Assembly (NCBI GenBank): GCA_964583795.1
Contig: CAZOWX010000015.1
Span: 1-44,434, forward strand
Direction of reading: 5' to 3'
From: JBDTME01 sp964583795
GTDB lineage: Bacteria; Patescibacteriota; Microgenomatia; UBA1400; PJMF01
DNA: 44,434 bases
Shown one piece after another: positions 25,911-33,960 of the stretch (position 1 is its first letter; every line of letters starts with the position of its first letter). The position numbers were made by a program, and so were the translations under genes. The notes below the pieces were generated by a model. That model was given only the letters and a program-made list of their open reading frames with translations, did not search any database and was not told the DNA's origin.

Positions 25911-26336
25911 CTACTTATTGTTTAACTCCTCTATCATCTCAAACGTAAACGGCAATAAATCAAGTGATTCAATTTTTTCAAATGCAAACCAACCAAATTC
26001 GAGCGACTCTTGATTGAGTTTGACTGGTATTTTTTCATCAGTTGTTTGGCACAAAAAACAAATCAAGTTGGTATGAGTGGGTGTCCTGCCAGGGTGATGC
26101 CAGACTTGGGCTCTTACTGACGGACATGGTTTAAGTATCATCACTTTTTGATGAACTTCTTCCCAAATTTCACGCTCCAGTGCCTCTTGCATCGTCTCGC
26201 CAAAATCGATTTTGCCGCCTGGTAATTGCCACTTTTGATGAACGTCAGGAAGATCGGGGGTATTGCGTGACGTGAGCAGGTACTCCCCTTTCTTGTTTAC
26301 AATTGCGCCAAGAATGACAGTGACTGAGGGATTCAT
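25911..26336 (-). CDS. NUDIX hydrolase 2
   Basis: 141 residues. The Nudix box G-G-K-I-D-F-G-E-T-M-Q-E-A-L-E-R-E-I-W-E...E-V is intact, with the preceding W-Q-L-P-G-G. The sequence is different from the other NUDIX gene 1.1 kb away, so they are not recent duplicates. The MutT-like opening V-I-L-G-A-I-V-N-K-K-G fits housecleaning of nucleotides or ADP-sugars, but the substrate is unknown. No clear Shine-Dalgarno. It lies downstream of lysS, from which it is separated by 177 bp. Confidence 0.92.
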   Translation of the reverse strand: MNPSVTVILGAIVNKKGEYLLTSRNTPDLPDVHQKWQLPGGKIDFGETMQEALEREIWEEVHQKVMILKPCPSVRAQVWHHPGRTPTHTNLICFLCQTTDEKIPVKLNQESLEFGWFAFEKIESLDLLPFTFEMIEELNNK

Positions 26337-26429
26337 AACAACTGAGACTTTTAATTTGTCAACTTCAATATTTTTTATAGTTGAATCCAGAAATGTGCAG
26401 TTGAGACTTTATAGTCAGATCCTCGATCT

Positions 26430-26468
26430 CGATGGCTTCTCTTGACTGTTAGTCAGGTTCATTCATCG
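26430..26468. other. Nested hairpin below lysS
   Basis: CGATG (26430-26434) pairs with CATCG (26464-26468), and inside it TGACT (26443-26447) pairs with AGTCA (26451-26455) around a 3-nt loop. The internal loops are 8 nt on each side. It lies in the 177-bp lysS-NUDIX gap, which otherwise shows no gene. It has no T-run and so is not a standard terminator. Confidence 0.3.
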
Positions 26469-26513
26469 GGTCAAGGATGACACGATCTTGGTGCAATTTC
26501 GAATTTTAAGTTT

Positions 26514-28556
26514 TTATACTGTCTTAAACACCTCAATCAAAAACCCAATATGTTCTTCTGGTGACTTGCCAATGAGTTCAAAACCCTGAGTGATATCTTC
26601 CCGATTGACGTTTGCAGCAAATGACTTGTCTTTGAGTTTCTTTTTGACTGATTTCACTTGCATATCGGCAAAGCCGTTTGGACGCATCAGCGATACAGCA
26701 TGCATGATGCCTGATAGTTCATCACAGGCAAATAAATATCGCTCTAGTAGAGTCTCAGGCTGTTTACCTGTTCGATCAGGTGCGTGCGCGGCAATTGCTT
26801 GAAGGAGTTCATCGGGATATTGAACCAAGATTTCAGTAATAGCTTTGTTAGGGTGTTCGTCTGGAAACATTTCCCAATCAAGATCATGGAGTAATCCTGC
26901 CTGATACCATACTTCCTGATCTTCTCCCAGAGTTTTAGCGTATGCCTCCATTGCAGCTGCCACCATCTCACAGTGATGGATGAGTGCAGCGTTTTTCATA
27001 TACTCATGGAGCAGTTTTTGTGAAGCTTCACGCGACGGGAGCGGCAGCTTCATTGAAGATTGAGATGGCTTCACTGGTGTTGTTACTTCTTTTGAAGCAA
27101 GTACGGTGTTTGGATGAACTGGTCGCAGTGTGGGAAAAGCAATCACCTCACGAATACTCCAAGTATTGGTTAAAAACATGACCAATCGATCAATCCCAAT
27201 TCCAATGCCTCCCAGTGGGGGCATACCATACTCCATTGCTTCCAAAAAATCTTCATCGACTGGATGTGCTTCACTATCCCCCGCTCTCATATTTTTTTGT
27301 TCGTTCTCAAACCGATTGCGCTGATCAACAGGATCAGTAATCTCACTCCAACCATCGGCAATCTCTTTGCCACCAATATACCCTTCGAATCGTTCAACCA
27401 ATCCGTTGCGAGAACGGTGGGCTTTGGACAGTGGGCTAACCTCTTTGGGATAGTCAATAATCCACGTTGGCGCAATGAGTTGGTGAGTCACTAATTTATC
27501 AAACAGCTCAAATAAAGCTTTTCCCCTCGAATACACACCAGGTTTTTCAATATTGTGCTGCTGATACAGCGCCTGAACTTGCTCATCACTTAAGGCATCA
27601 AAATCAATTTGAGCAAACTCAAGCAGCGCTTGATGCATGGTGATACGTGGCCACACACCACCGAGCTCTACGGTGTGATCCCCAACTTGGATGAGAGTTG
27701 TGTCATATAGTTTTTTTGCTAAATGTTTAAACAATCCTTCAGTGACATCCATCATCCTTTGGTAATCAGCATAGGCTTCATACCACTCAACCATAGTGAA
27801 TTCTGGTTGATGAGTTTGATCAATACCTTCATTGCGAAAGTTACGGGCAATTTCAAAAATGCGCTCATATCCGCCAACAATCAATCGCTTGAGATATAAC
27901 TCAGGCGCCAATCGTAGGTAGAAATCAGTGTCCAACGCGTTCATGTGTGTAGAAAATGGTTTAGCATTAGTCCCTCCATAAAGAGGTTGCAAAACAGAAG
28001 TTTCCACTTCAATAAATTGATGTTGGTCCTGTAGGTATCGGCGCAACTCTTTCTCAATCAACCAGCGAGCATCGAGAACTTTTCTCACCTGGGGATTCAC
28101 TAACATATCGACATATCGTTTACGAAACCGTACTTCTTTGTCTTCCGCAGCATTCCACTCTGTTGGCAACGATCGGAGCGCTTTTCCCAATACTTTGACT
28201 TCTTTGGCTTGAATCGTGATCGCGCCAGTTTGAGTGGTTATGACTTCGCCATGGATTCCCAAAAAGTCCCCAACATCAATCAGCGGTAACAGCTTGTACT
28301 CATGGGGAATAAGCTCTTGACGCAGCATTATTTGGATTTTACCGCTGTGATCTTCCAAGTCGACAAAAGTTACCTTCCCATGAGTTCTCAATGATCGGAT
28401 TCTTCCAGCTGTTTGCACAGTTTGATCCATACTCTGCAGTGACTGAGCAATGGTATGGCGTTTGTCGAAGTGGTGGGGATGAACCACAACTCCGGCTTTT
28501 TCCAGCTCTGCGCGCTTTTGTAATTTGGCCTGAATTGTTTGATCGAGACGTGACAT
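26514..28556 (-). CDS. lysS: Lysyl-tRNA synthetase fused to an HD phosphohydrolase domain
   Basis: 680 residues against about 490-510 for ordinary LysRS-II. Residues 1-~480: OB-fold anticodon-binding domain (~55-150), then the class II core with motif 2 R-N-F-R-N-E-G-I-D and motif 3 G-I-G-I-G-I-D-R-L. A linker (~482-507) leads to an HD-type domain (~508-680) with H527/H528, the H557-D558 pair in G-L-L-H-D-L-D-W-E, and a later D612 in C-D-E-L-S-G. It closely resembles stand-alone HDIG hydrolases that end V-K-S-V-K-K-K-L-K-D-K-S-F-A. The fusion is continuous with no frameshift. AAGGAG precedes the ATG. Confidence 0.94.
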   Translation of the reverse strand: MSRLDQTIQAKLQKRAELEKAGVVVHPHHFDKRHTIAQSLQSMDQTVQTAGRIRSLRTHGKVTFVDLEDHSGKIQIMLRQELIPHEYKLLPLIDVGDFLGIHGEVITTQTGAITIQAKEVKVLGKALRSLPTEWNAAEDKEVRFRKRYVDMLVNPQVRKVLDARWLIEKELRRYLQDQHQFIEVETSVLQPLYGGTNAKPFSTHMNALDTDFYLRLAPELYLKRLIVGGYERIFEIARNFRNEGIDQTHQPEFTMVEWYEAYADYQRMMDVTEGLFKHLAKKLYDTTLIQVGDHTVELGGVWPRITMHQALLEFAQIDFDALSDEQVQALYQQHNIEKPGVYSRGKALFELFDKLVTHQLIAPTWIIDYPKEVSPLSKAHRSRNGLVERFEGYIGGKEIADGWSEITDPVDQRNRFENEQKNMRAGDSEAHPVDEDFLEAMEYGMPPLGGIGIGIDRLVMFLTNTWSIREVIAFPTLRPVHPNTVLASKEVTTPVKPSQSSMKLPLPSREASQKLLHEYMKNAALIHHCEMVAAAMEAYAKTLGEDQEVWYQAGLLHDLDWEMFPDEHPNKAITEILVQYPDELLQAIAAHAPDRTGKQPETLLERYLFACDELSGIMHAVSLMRPNGFADMQVKSVKKKLKDKSFAANVNREDITQGFELIGKSPEEHIGFLIEVFKTV

Positions 28557-28580
28557 AAAGCTCCTTATGACAGATAAATG

Positions 28581-28608
28581 ATTGTTGACTAATAATTTTT
28601 TGTGTCAA
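28581..28608 (-). promoter_or_regulatory. Possible second lysS promoter below the T-box terminator
   Basis: TTGACA (minus strand, 28608-28603), 16-bp spacer, AACAAT (28586-28581). If used it would give a short T-box-free lysS mRNA with its AAGGAG site, allowing basal expression. Confidence 0.35.
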
Positions 28609-28718
28609 TCCTCCTTCGAAAAGTTTTATCTGAAGGAGAGTTCAGCCCTGCCTATCGGACAAGCAGGTATATTGAAAACCTGTGGACCGAAGCGAACCAC
28701 CGTAACTATTCTCACCAT

Positions 28719-28769
28719 AAAAAAACTCTCGCACACACAGTAATACTTCATTACAGTGTATACGAGAGT
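28719..28769 (-). terminator. Intrinsic terminator of the lysS T-box leader
   Basis: Long stem with outer arms ACTCTCG (28769-28763) and CGAGAGT (28731-28725), followed on the minus strand by seven Ts (28725-28719). Its 5' arm contains TCGTAT (28765-28760), which can pair instead with ATACGA (28812-28807) next to the T-box. Confidence 0.9.
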
Positions 28770-28821
28770 CTTCATCGTCACCATTGGTGAGATAAGCTCG
28801 GTACCATCGTATTCTAGGTGT

Positions 28822-28866
28822 CAGGTTTAGCTTCCAGGTGTCAGGAAAAACCTGAAACCTGCTGTG
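28822..28866. repeat. Repeat-like hairpin shared by both T-box leaders, copy 2
   Basis: AGGTTTAGCTTCC then AGGTGTCAGG-AAAAA-CCTGAAACCT, matching 23276-23321 with few differences. Same position in the leader, between F-box and T-box. Confidence 0.6.
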
Positions 28867-28955
28867 TCCCACGTAACTTCAATTGCAGTGGGAACGTTTT
28901 GATACCTGATACCTCTTTACTTCTGCTATGACGGGCTTTCCCGGACAATTTTACT

Positions 28956-28979
28956 AACCCTGAGCAAGTCGAAGGGGTT
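28956..28979. repeat. REP-like hairpin in the lysS leader
   Basis: AACCC...GGGTT arms around TGAGCAAGTCGAAG. The core CCCTGAGCAAGTCGAAGGG is of the well-known 'ccttcgac-agctcaggg' style repeat seen in many bacterial intergenic regions. It lies between Stem I and the F-box, so it is an insertion relative to a compact T-box. Confidence 0.45.
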
Positions 28980-29117
28980 CTTTTGTCAACTCGAGAGTCT
29001 TTTCGCATTGTAAACGATTGGCTCCTTCTCAGCTTCAGCGGAGCTCTCTGTGACAATTGTTTACAAACTACTTGTCTCTGTCAGCGTTGTTTTTTTTCTT
29101 GCAACTAAGTTGCGATT

Positions 29118-29600
29118 TTAATTGACTTTCACAATAGTGTAGTGCTGCTTTCCGGCAGGCACTTCAACACTTACCTCTTCACCTTGTTTGCGGCCAATCA
29201 AGGCTTTCCCTAAAGGCGACTCACTCGATATTTTGTTTTCTGACGGATCAGCTTCCCATGGGGTTACAACTTGATAGGTCACCGTTTTGTTTTTGACTTT
29301 AAGTACGATTGTAGCTCCCACTCTAACGGTAGTTTTTGAGTGATTGTGAATGACTTTTGCTTGGGCGAGTACGTTTTCTAACTCTTCTATTCGAGAAACG
29401 AGGAACGAAAGATCTTCTCTTGATGCTTGGTACTCGGCATTCTCGGACAAATCGCCGTATGATCGAGCTAACGCGACGCGATCGACAGCTGGTTGGTGCT
29501 TTGCTTTGAGCTCAGCCAGTTCAGCGACAATTTCATCGTACCCAGCTTGAGTTAACTCAATTTTTTGATTGGCACTCGTAGTATTTTGTGCTAGGGTCAT
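29118..29600 (-). CDS. greA: Transcription elongation factor GreA
   Basis: 160 residues, full length. N-terminal coiled coil (~12-80) with the catalytic tip D-L-S-E-N-A-E-Y, and the C-terminal FKBP-like domain (~85-158) with S-P-L-G-K-A-L-I-G. It enters the RNA polymerase secondary channel and stimulates cleavage of backtracked RNA. The ATG at 29600 has GGGA upstream. It lies above the lysS leader and below atpC; the only visible lysS-leader promoter would be at its 3' end, so greA-lysS co-transcription is possible. Confidence 0.96.
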   Translation of the reverse strand: MTLAQNTTSANQKIELTQAGYDEIVAELAELKAKHQPAVDRVALARSYGDLSENAEYQASREDLSFLVSRIEELENVLAQAKVIHNHSKTTVRVGATIVLKVKNKTVTYQVVTPWEADPSENKISSESPLGKALIGRKQGEEVSVEVPAGKQHYTIVKVN

Positions 29601-29629
29601 AAAAATCCCTGGGCTATTTTTGTAAAGCC

Positions 29630-29671
29630 GAAAATCTTACCCAATTGTAAAGATTTTCGTTTACTTGTAAA
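29630..29671 (-). promoter_or_regulatory. greA promoter with overlapping inverted repeat
   Basis: TTTACA (minus strand, 29671-29666), 16-bp spacer, TACAAT (29649-29644). A perfect 9-bp inverted repeat GAAAATCTT (29630-29638) / AAGATTTTC (29650-29658) straddles the -10, as an operator would. A further TATAAT lies upstream at 29693-29688. Confidence 0.5.
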
Positions 29672-29700
29672 GAGGTACGGGTGAAAAATTATAGGTTAAA

Positions 29701-30132
29701 TCAGCTCAGCTTTTTGTGTTTGTTGTAGGCCTGAATTTCCATCAGCGCTTTTCGAAGTGAAGCTTCGGCCAAGACAAAATCGCGTTCATCTAACTTTTGT
29801 AACATGGCCTCTTGCGCGCGTCGCTTGGCTTCCTCAGCTCTGAGGATATCGATGTCAGCAGAGCGAATGGCAGTGTCAGTCATGATGGTGACTACATTAT
29901 TGGGGCCAACGTCAGTAAACCCATTGGCTACCACCACAGAGTGGACTTGTTCACCAATGCGAAAGGTGACTTCTCCGACCTGGATGCGGGTAAATAGCGG
30001 GATGTGCTGAGGGAGAACCGTAATTTCGCCATCGACGGTAGGAATAGTTACCGAATCGACTTCCTCTTGAAGAAGTTCTTTTTCTTGAGTGATGATTTTG
30101 AGTAACAGTTGCTTCATGGTTTTGTCAGTCAA
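29701..30132 (-). CDS. atpC: ATP synthase F1 subunit epsilon
   Basis: 143 residues, normal length. N-terminal beta-sandwich (~8-95) with V-D-G-E-I-T-V-L-P-Q-H-I-P-L and G-F-T-D-V matching the family, then the C-terminal helical hairpin (~100-140, R-A-E-E-A-K-R-R-A-Q-E-A). It couples gamma to the c-ring and can inhibit ATP hydrolysis. It is the last gene of the atp operon, 9 nt after atpD. Confidence 0.94.
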   Translation of the reverse strand: MTDKTMKQLLLKIITQEKELLQEEVDSVTIPTVDGEITVLPQHIPLFTRIQVGEVTFRIGEQVHSVVVANGFTDVGPNNVVTIMTDTAIRSADIDILRAEEAKRRAQEAMLQKLDERDFVLAEASLRKALMEIQAYNKHKKLS

Positions 30133-30141
30133 TCTGCGCGG

Positions 30142-31542
30142 TTATAATGTTTTGGCTTTTTCTACTGCGTCCTCTATGGTTCCCACCATGTAAAATGCTT
30201 GTTCGGGCAAGCTATCATGTTTCCCATCAAGAATTTCTTTGAAACCGCGAACAGTGTCTTCGATCGAGACGTACTTGCCTTTCATACCGGTAAACACTTC
30301 TGCGACGAAAAATGGCTGTGATAAAAACTTCTGCACTTTTCGGGCTCGAGCCACTATCATCTTGTCTTCGTCAGAAAGTTCATCGATGCCCAAAATCGCA
30401 ATAATATCTTGCAACTCTTTGTAGCGTTGTAACACTTTTTGCACTCCACGAGCGACATCATAGTGATCTTGTCCAACAGTGCTTGGTTGAAGCAACTTTG
30501 AACTGGAAACCAGAGGATCAACAGCTGGATAAATACCTTGCTCAGAAAGACTGCGATCGAGCGAAATTGTTGAGTCTAGGTGAGAGAAGGTTGTTGCAGG
30601 GGCTGGGTCGGTGTAGTCATCAGCAGGCACGTACACTGCCTGAAATGAAGTGATTGAGCCCTTTTTTGTGGACGTAATACGCTCTTGTAGTGCGGCCATT
30701 TCGGTTGCCAAGTTTGGTTGGTACCCGACTGCTGAAGGAATACGACCAAGCAGTGCCGATACTTCTGAGCCAGCTTGAGAGAAACGGAAGATGTTGTCGA
30801 TAAATGCCAATACGTCCTCTCCTTTTTCGTCGCGGAAATACTCGGCCATGGTGAGTGCTGTTAGTGCGATGCGCAAACGACTACCAGGTGGTTCATTCAT
30901 TTGACCAAAGCACATCACCGTACTCGCCATCACTCCAGAATCGTTCATCTCGTGATACAGATCATTGCCTTCTCGGGTACGTTCCCCTACTCCAGCAAAC
31001 ACTGAGTGACCGGAGTGTTCACTAGCGATGTTGCGAATCAATTCTTGAATAATAACAGTTTTACCGACACCTGCACCGCCAAAAGCGGCTACTTTACCAC
31101 CCTTGGCAAATGGGGCAATCAAATCAATCACTTTAATTCCTGTTTCCAACATCCGAGCTGTCGTATCTTGTTCAACCAAACTAGGAGCGCTCTTATGAAT
31201 CGGTGAAAAGTGTTTTGCCTTCACGGGACCTTTTTCATCAATAGGTTCACCAACCACGTTAAAAATTCGACCCAAAGTTTCCTCACCAACTGGAACTGTA
31301 ATGGGGGCCAGTGTATCAGTTACTTCTGTTCCGCGCCGAAGACCTTCCGTTGGACCTAGAGCGATACACCGTACTTCTGTTTCCGAGATTTGCTGCTCGA
31401 CTTCGAGTGTCAAAGTCGATTCATCGTCAAGCTTCAAATGTAGTGCATTATAAATTTGAGGTAAATTGTGTTCGAAATGAACGTCAACAATTGGCCCCAA
31501 AATTTGGGTGATGTAACCAGTATGGAGTGATTGAGATGCCAT
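30142..31542 (-). CDS. atpD: ATP synthase F1 subunit beta
   Basis: 466 residues, full length. Walker A G-G-A-G-V-G-K-T at 155-162, the catalytic E-R-T-R-E-G-N-D-L block, and A-L-L-G-R-I-P-S-A-V-G-Y-Q-P. It is the catalytic subunit that makes ATP at three sites of the F1 head. It lies 14 nt after atpG. No residue is missing from the active-site motifs I can check. Confidence 0.97.
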   Translation of the reverse strand: MASQSLHTGYITQILGPIVDVHFEHNLPQIYNALHLKLDDESTLTLEVEQQISETEVRCIALGPTEGLRRGTEVTDTLAPITVPVGEETLGRIFNVVGEPIDEKGPVKAKHFSPIHKSAPSLVEQDTTARMLETGIKVIDLIAPFAKGGKVAAFGGAGVGKTVIIQELIRNIASEHSGHSVFAGVGERTREGNDLYHEMNDSGVMASTVMCFGQMNEPPGSRLRIALTALTMAEYFRDEKGEDVLAFIDNIFRFSQAGSEVSALLGRIPSAVGYQPNLATEMAALQERITSTKKGSITSFQAVYVPADDYTDPAPATTFSHLDSTISLDRSLSEQGIYPAVDPLVSSSKLLQPSTVGQDHYDVARGVQKVLQRYKELQDIIAILGIDELSDEDKMIVARARKVQKFLSQPFFVAEVFTGMKGKYVSIEDTVRGFKEILDGKHDSLPEQAFYMVGTIEDAVEKAKTL

Positions 31543-31556
31543 AATATCCTACTTTT

Positions 31557-32417
31557 CTATAAGCTCATTTGAGCAGTAGTAATTTCTTGTAATTCTCGAG
31601 TAATTCCCGCTTGTCTTGTGCGGTTGTATTCTAGACTCAGTATGTTCACGATATCTTTTGCATTGTCGCTGGCGTTCTTCATGGAGATCATTCGAGCGCT
31701 GTGTTCACTTGCCTTTGCCTCTAGAAGAGTGAAGTATACGCTATTTTCCACAAAATAAGGAAGTAACCAACTCAATACTTCTTTAGCTGATGGCTCAAAC
31801 AAATATTCTTGATTAAGATTGATGAGTTCTGATGGGCTATTGATCTCTGCTGGAGAAATCGGCAAGAGTTGGTCAAACACTGGCTTCTGCGACAGTGTGT
31901 TGATTGATTGCATGTGTGCCAAGGTGACAGAGCGAAATTCCTTGCTTAAGAACACCTTCATGACTAAGCTGCTCATTGGTAGTGTATCTGGATAAGAAAC
32001 TTTGTCAGTAAAGGGTGAAAAATCAGCATACAGTTCCAATCCCATCCGGGAAATGAACAATTTTGCTTTTTTACCGACTGAAATGTAGGCGGCGTCCGGA
32101 TGAGTGTGTTTCCATTCAAGTACTGCCTTGAATAAGTTACTGTTGAGGCCGGCTACTAGACCGCGGTCCGTTGAGACCAAGATGAGGAGATCTTTGCCAG
32201 TTTCTCTTTGAGCAAGTAATGGGTGAATTTCCGGGTTGGTATAGCGCGAAATTTTTTGCAGAATGTTCTGAAGCTCAACTGCGTATGGTCGAGAGGAGGT
32301 CGCCTGTTGTTGGCTGCGACGCATTTTGCTAGCAGAAACCATCTCCATTGCTTTTGTGATTTTGGAGATGTTTTTTGCCGATTTGATGCGTTGTTTTATA
32401 GCCCGAGCATTTGGCAT
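31557..32417 (-). CDS. atpG: ATP synthase F1 subunit gamma
   Basis: 286 residues, full length. The N-terminal helix has I-K-Q-R-I-K-S-A-K-N-I-S-K-I-T-K-A-M-E-M-V, the C-terminal helix N-A-S-D-N-A-K-D with Y-N-R-T-R-Q-A-x-I-T-x-E-L-x-E-I, and the middle holds D-R-G-L-V-A-G-L-N-S-N. It forms the central rotating shaft. It lies 10 nt after atpA. Confidence 0.95.
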   Translation of the reverse strand: MPNARAIKQRIKSAKNISKITKAMEMVSASKMRRSQQQATSSRPYAVELQNILQKISRYTNPEIHPLLAQRETGKDLLILVSTDRGLVAGLNSNLFKAVLEWKHTHPDAAYISVGKKAKLFISRMGLELYADFSPFTDKVSYPDTLPMSSLVMKVFLSKEFRSVTLAHMQSINTLSQKPVFDQLLPISPAEINSPSELINLNQEYLFEPSAKEVLSWLLPYFVENSVYFTLLEAKASEHSARMISMKNASDNAKDIVNILSLEYNRTRQAGITRELQEITTAQMSL

Positions 32418-32427
32418 AACAATCTCT

Positions 32428-33951
32428 CTACTCGCTCGTAATCATCCACTCCTGATGAGTTGCATTAAATGTTTGGAGTGCTTCAACGAGCATTTTTTCT
32501 GTCTCTTCAGTTAGTTTTTGTTCTGTGATGATAGACTCGAAAATCTGAGGAAAACTATCTTGAAGAAACTCAATGAAGTTTTTCTCGTATTGCTGAATGG
32601 AGCTGAGCTTAACTTCATCAAGATACCCTTTTACAGCGGCGTACATGCTAACCACCTCTTGATGCATTGGCAACACTTCATCCCATCCTTGTTTGAGAAT
32701 TTCATTGATTCGAGATCCTCGATCAAGTTGTCGTTTAGTTTTTTCATCTAAGTCACTGCTAAATTGAGCAAACGCTTGCAGTTCTCGAAATTGAGCGAGG
32801 TCGAGTTTGATTGATCCAGCCACCTGTTTCATGGCTTTTACTTGAGCTGCAGAACCGACACGAGAAACCGATGTTCCGATGTTAATGGCCGGTTTTTGTC
32901 CAGCGTTAAATAAATCTGTTTCAAGGTAAATTTGTCCATCAGTAATGGAAATGACGTTGGTAGGAATAAATGCGCTGATATCGTTTGCTTGAGTTTCAAT
33001 GATTGGTAGTGCGGTAATCGAACCACCACCATGATCCTCATTGAGACGACATGCGCGCTCTAATAAGCGTGAGTGCAGATAGAAAACATCTCCTGGGTAT
33101 GCTTCACGCCCGGATGGGCGACGAAGCAACAAGGAAATCTCACGATATGCTTGAGCGTGCTTTGTCAAATCATCATAAACAACCAAGACATCTTTTCCTT
33201 GCTTCAGAAAGTACTCTGCAACTGAAACACCCGCATATGGAGCTAAAAATTGCATGCTCGCAGCATCGGATGCGGAAGCACTGACGACGATCGTGTAGTC
33301 CATCGCCCCATGTTGTTCGAGCATTGCGATTGTTTGAGAGAGAAAACTGCGTTTTTGACCAATTGAAACATAAACACAAATAACGTTTTGCCCCTTTTGA
33401 TTGAGAATAGTTCCTAAAGCAACCGATGATTTTCCAGTTCCTCTGTCGCCGATGATCAGCTGACGTTGACCGCGGCCGATGGGAATGAGGGCATCAACTG
33501 CCTTGATTCCGGTTTGCAAAGAGACAGTAACTGATTTTCTCGACATGACCCCTGGAGCAATTTTTTCAAGGGGTTCATAACTGGTATGAACGAGTTCATT
33601 TTTTCCATCGATAGCTTTCCCAAGTGGATCAACGACTCTTCCAACAATGTCATCGGATACTCCAATCGATAAAATCTTCCCAGTGGTTTTTACGAGTTGA
33701 CCTGTTGCGACTTTCGTGGAGTTTTCCAGTAAAACGACCCGTACTTTATCATTTTTTTCTAGGTTTAAAGCTAAACCATAACTATTTTCACCAACGATGA
33801 CGAGTTCACCTGCTTGAACTTCACTTAATCCTTCAATCTCCAAAATTCCATCACCAAACGAAACTACCTTACCCACAACTTGTTGCTTGAGGGCAAACTG
33901 GGTGTTATCAATCTGTTGGTTAAGTGATGTAAATAAGGATGTCTTTGTCAT
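32428..33951 (-). CDS. atpA: ATP synthase F1 subunit alpha
   Basis: 507 residues, full length. Walker A G-D-R-G-T-G-K-S at 168-175, the structural block with V-S-R-V-G-S-A-A-Q near residue 365, and the usual N-terminal extension (~1-25) that in E. coli binds subunit delta. It is non-catalytic, stabilising the alpha3-beta3 head. It lies 9 nt after the very short atpH. The N-terminal extension remains although the delta domain that normally holds it is absent here. Confidence 0.97.
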   Translation of the reverse strand: MTKTSLFTSLNQQIDNTQFALKQQVVGKVVSFGDGILEIEGLSEVQAGELVIVGENSYGLALNLEKNDKVRVVLLENSTKVATGQLVKTTGKILSIGVSDDIVGRVVDPLGKAIDGKNELVHTSYEPLEKIAPGVMSRKSVTVSLQTGIKAVDALIPIGRGQRQLIIGDRGTGKSSVALGTILNQKGQNVICVYVSIGQKRSFLSQTIAMLEQHGAMDYTIVVSASASDAASMQFLAPYAGVSVAEYFLKQGKDVLVVYDDLTKHAQAYREISLLLRRPSGREAYPGDVFYLHSRLLERACRLNEDHGGGSITALPIIETQANDISAFIPTNVISITDGQIYLETDLFNAGQKPAINIGTSVSRVGSAAQVKAMKQVAGSIKLDLAQFRELQAFAQFSSDLDEKTKRQLDRGSRINEILKQGWDEVLPMHQEVVSMYAAVKGYLDEVKLSSIQQYEKNFIEFLQDSFPQIFESIITEQKLTEETEKMLVEALQTFNATHQEWMITSE

Positions 33952-33960
33952 AAAAGTGCG

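Larger units (their letters stand above)
28719..29080 (-). promoter_or_regulatory. T-box riboswitch of lysS
   Basis: Fills most of the 561-nt gap between greA and lysS. Stem I: lower AGAG/CTCT, AGTA loop-E strand (29072-29069), 13-bp upper stem TTGTAAACAATTG/CAATCGTTTACAA (29066-29054 and 29020-29008, one G-U), apical AGAGAG (29049-29044) and GCTGAAGCTGAGAA. The specifier strand GCGAAAAGA (29006-28998) has AAA/AAG, Lys codons. Then CCCGTCAT, matching the F-box, the T-box ATACGA-TGGTACCG (28812-28799) and the terminator. The remaining ~160 nt to lysS hold further weak hairpins and the ribosome site. Confidence 0.88.

Noticed and set aside
26337..26513. tRNA gene in the lysS-NUDIX gap
   Set aside because: Hairpins are present but no T-arm GGTTC-type block, anticodon arm or acceptor pairing could be fitted.
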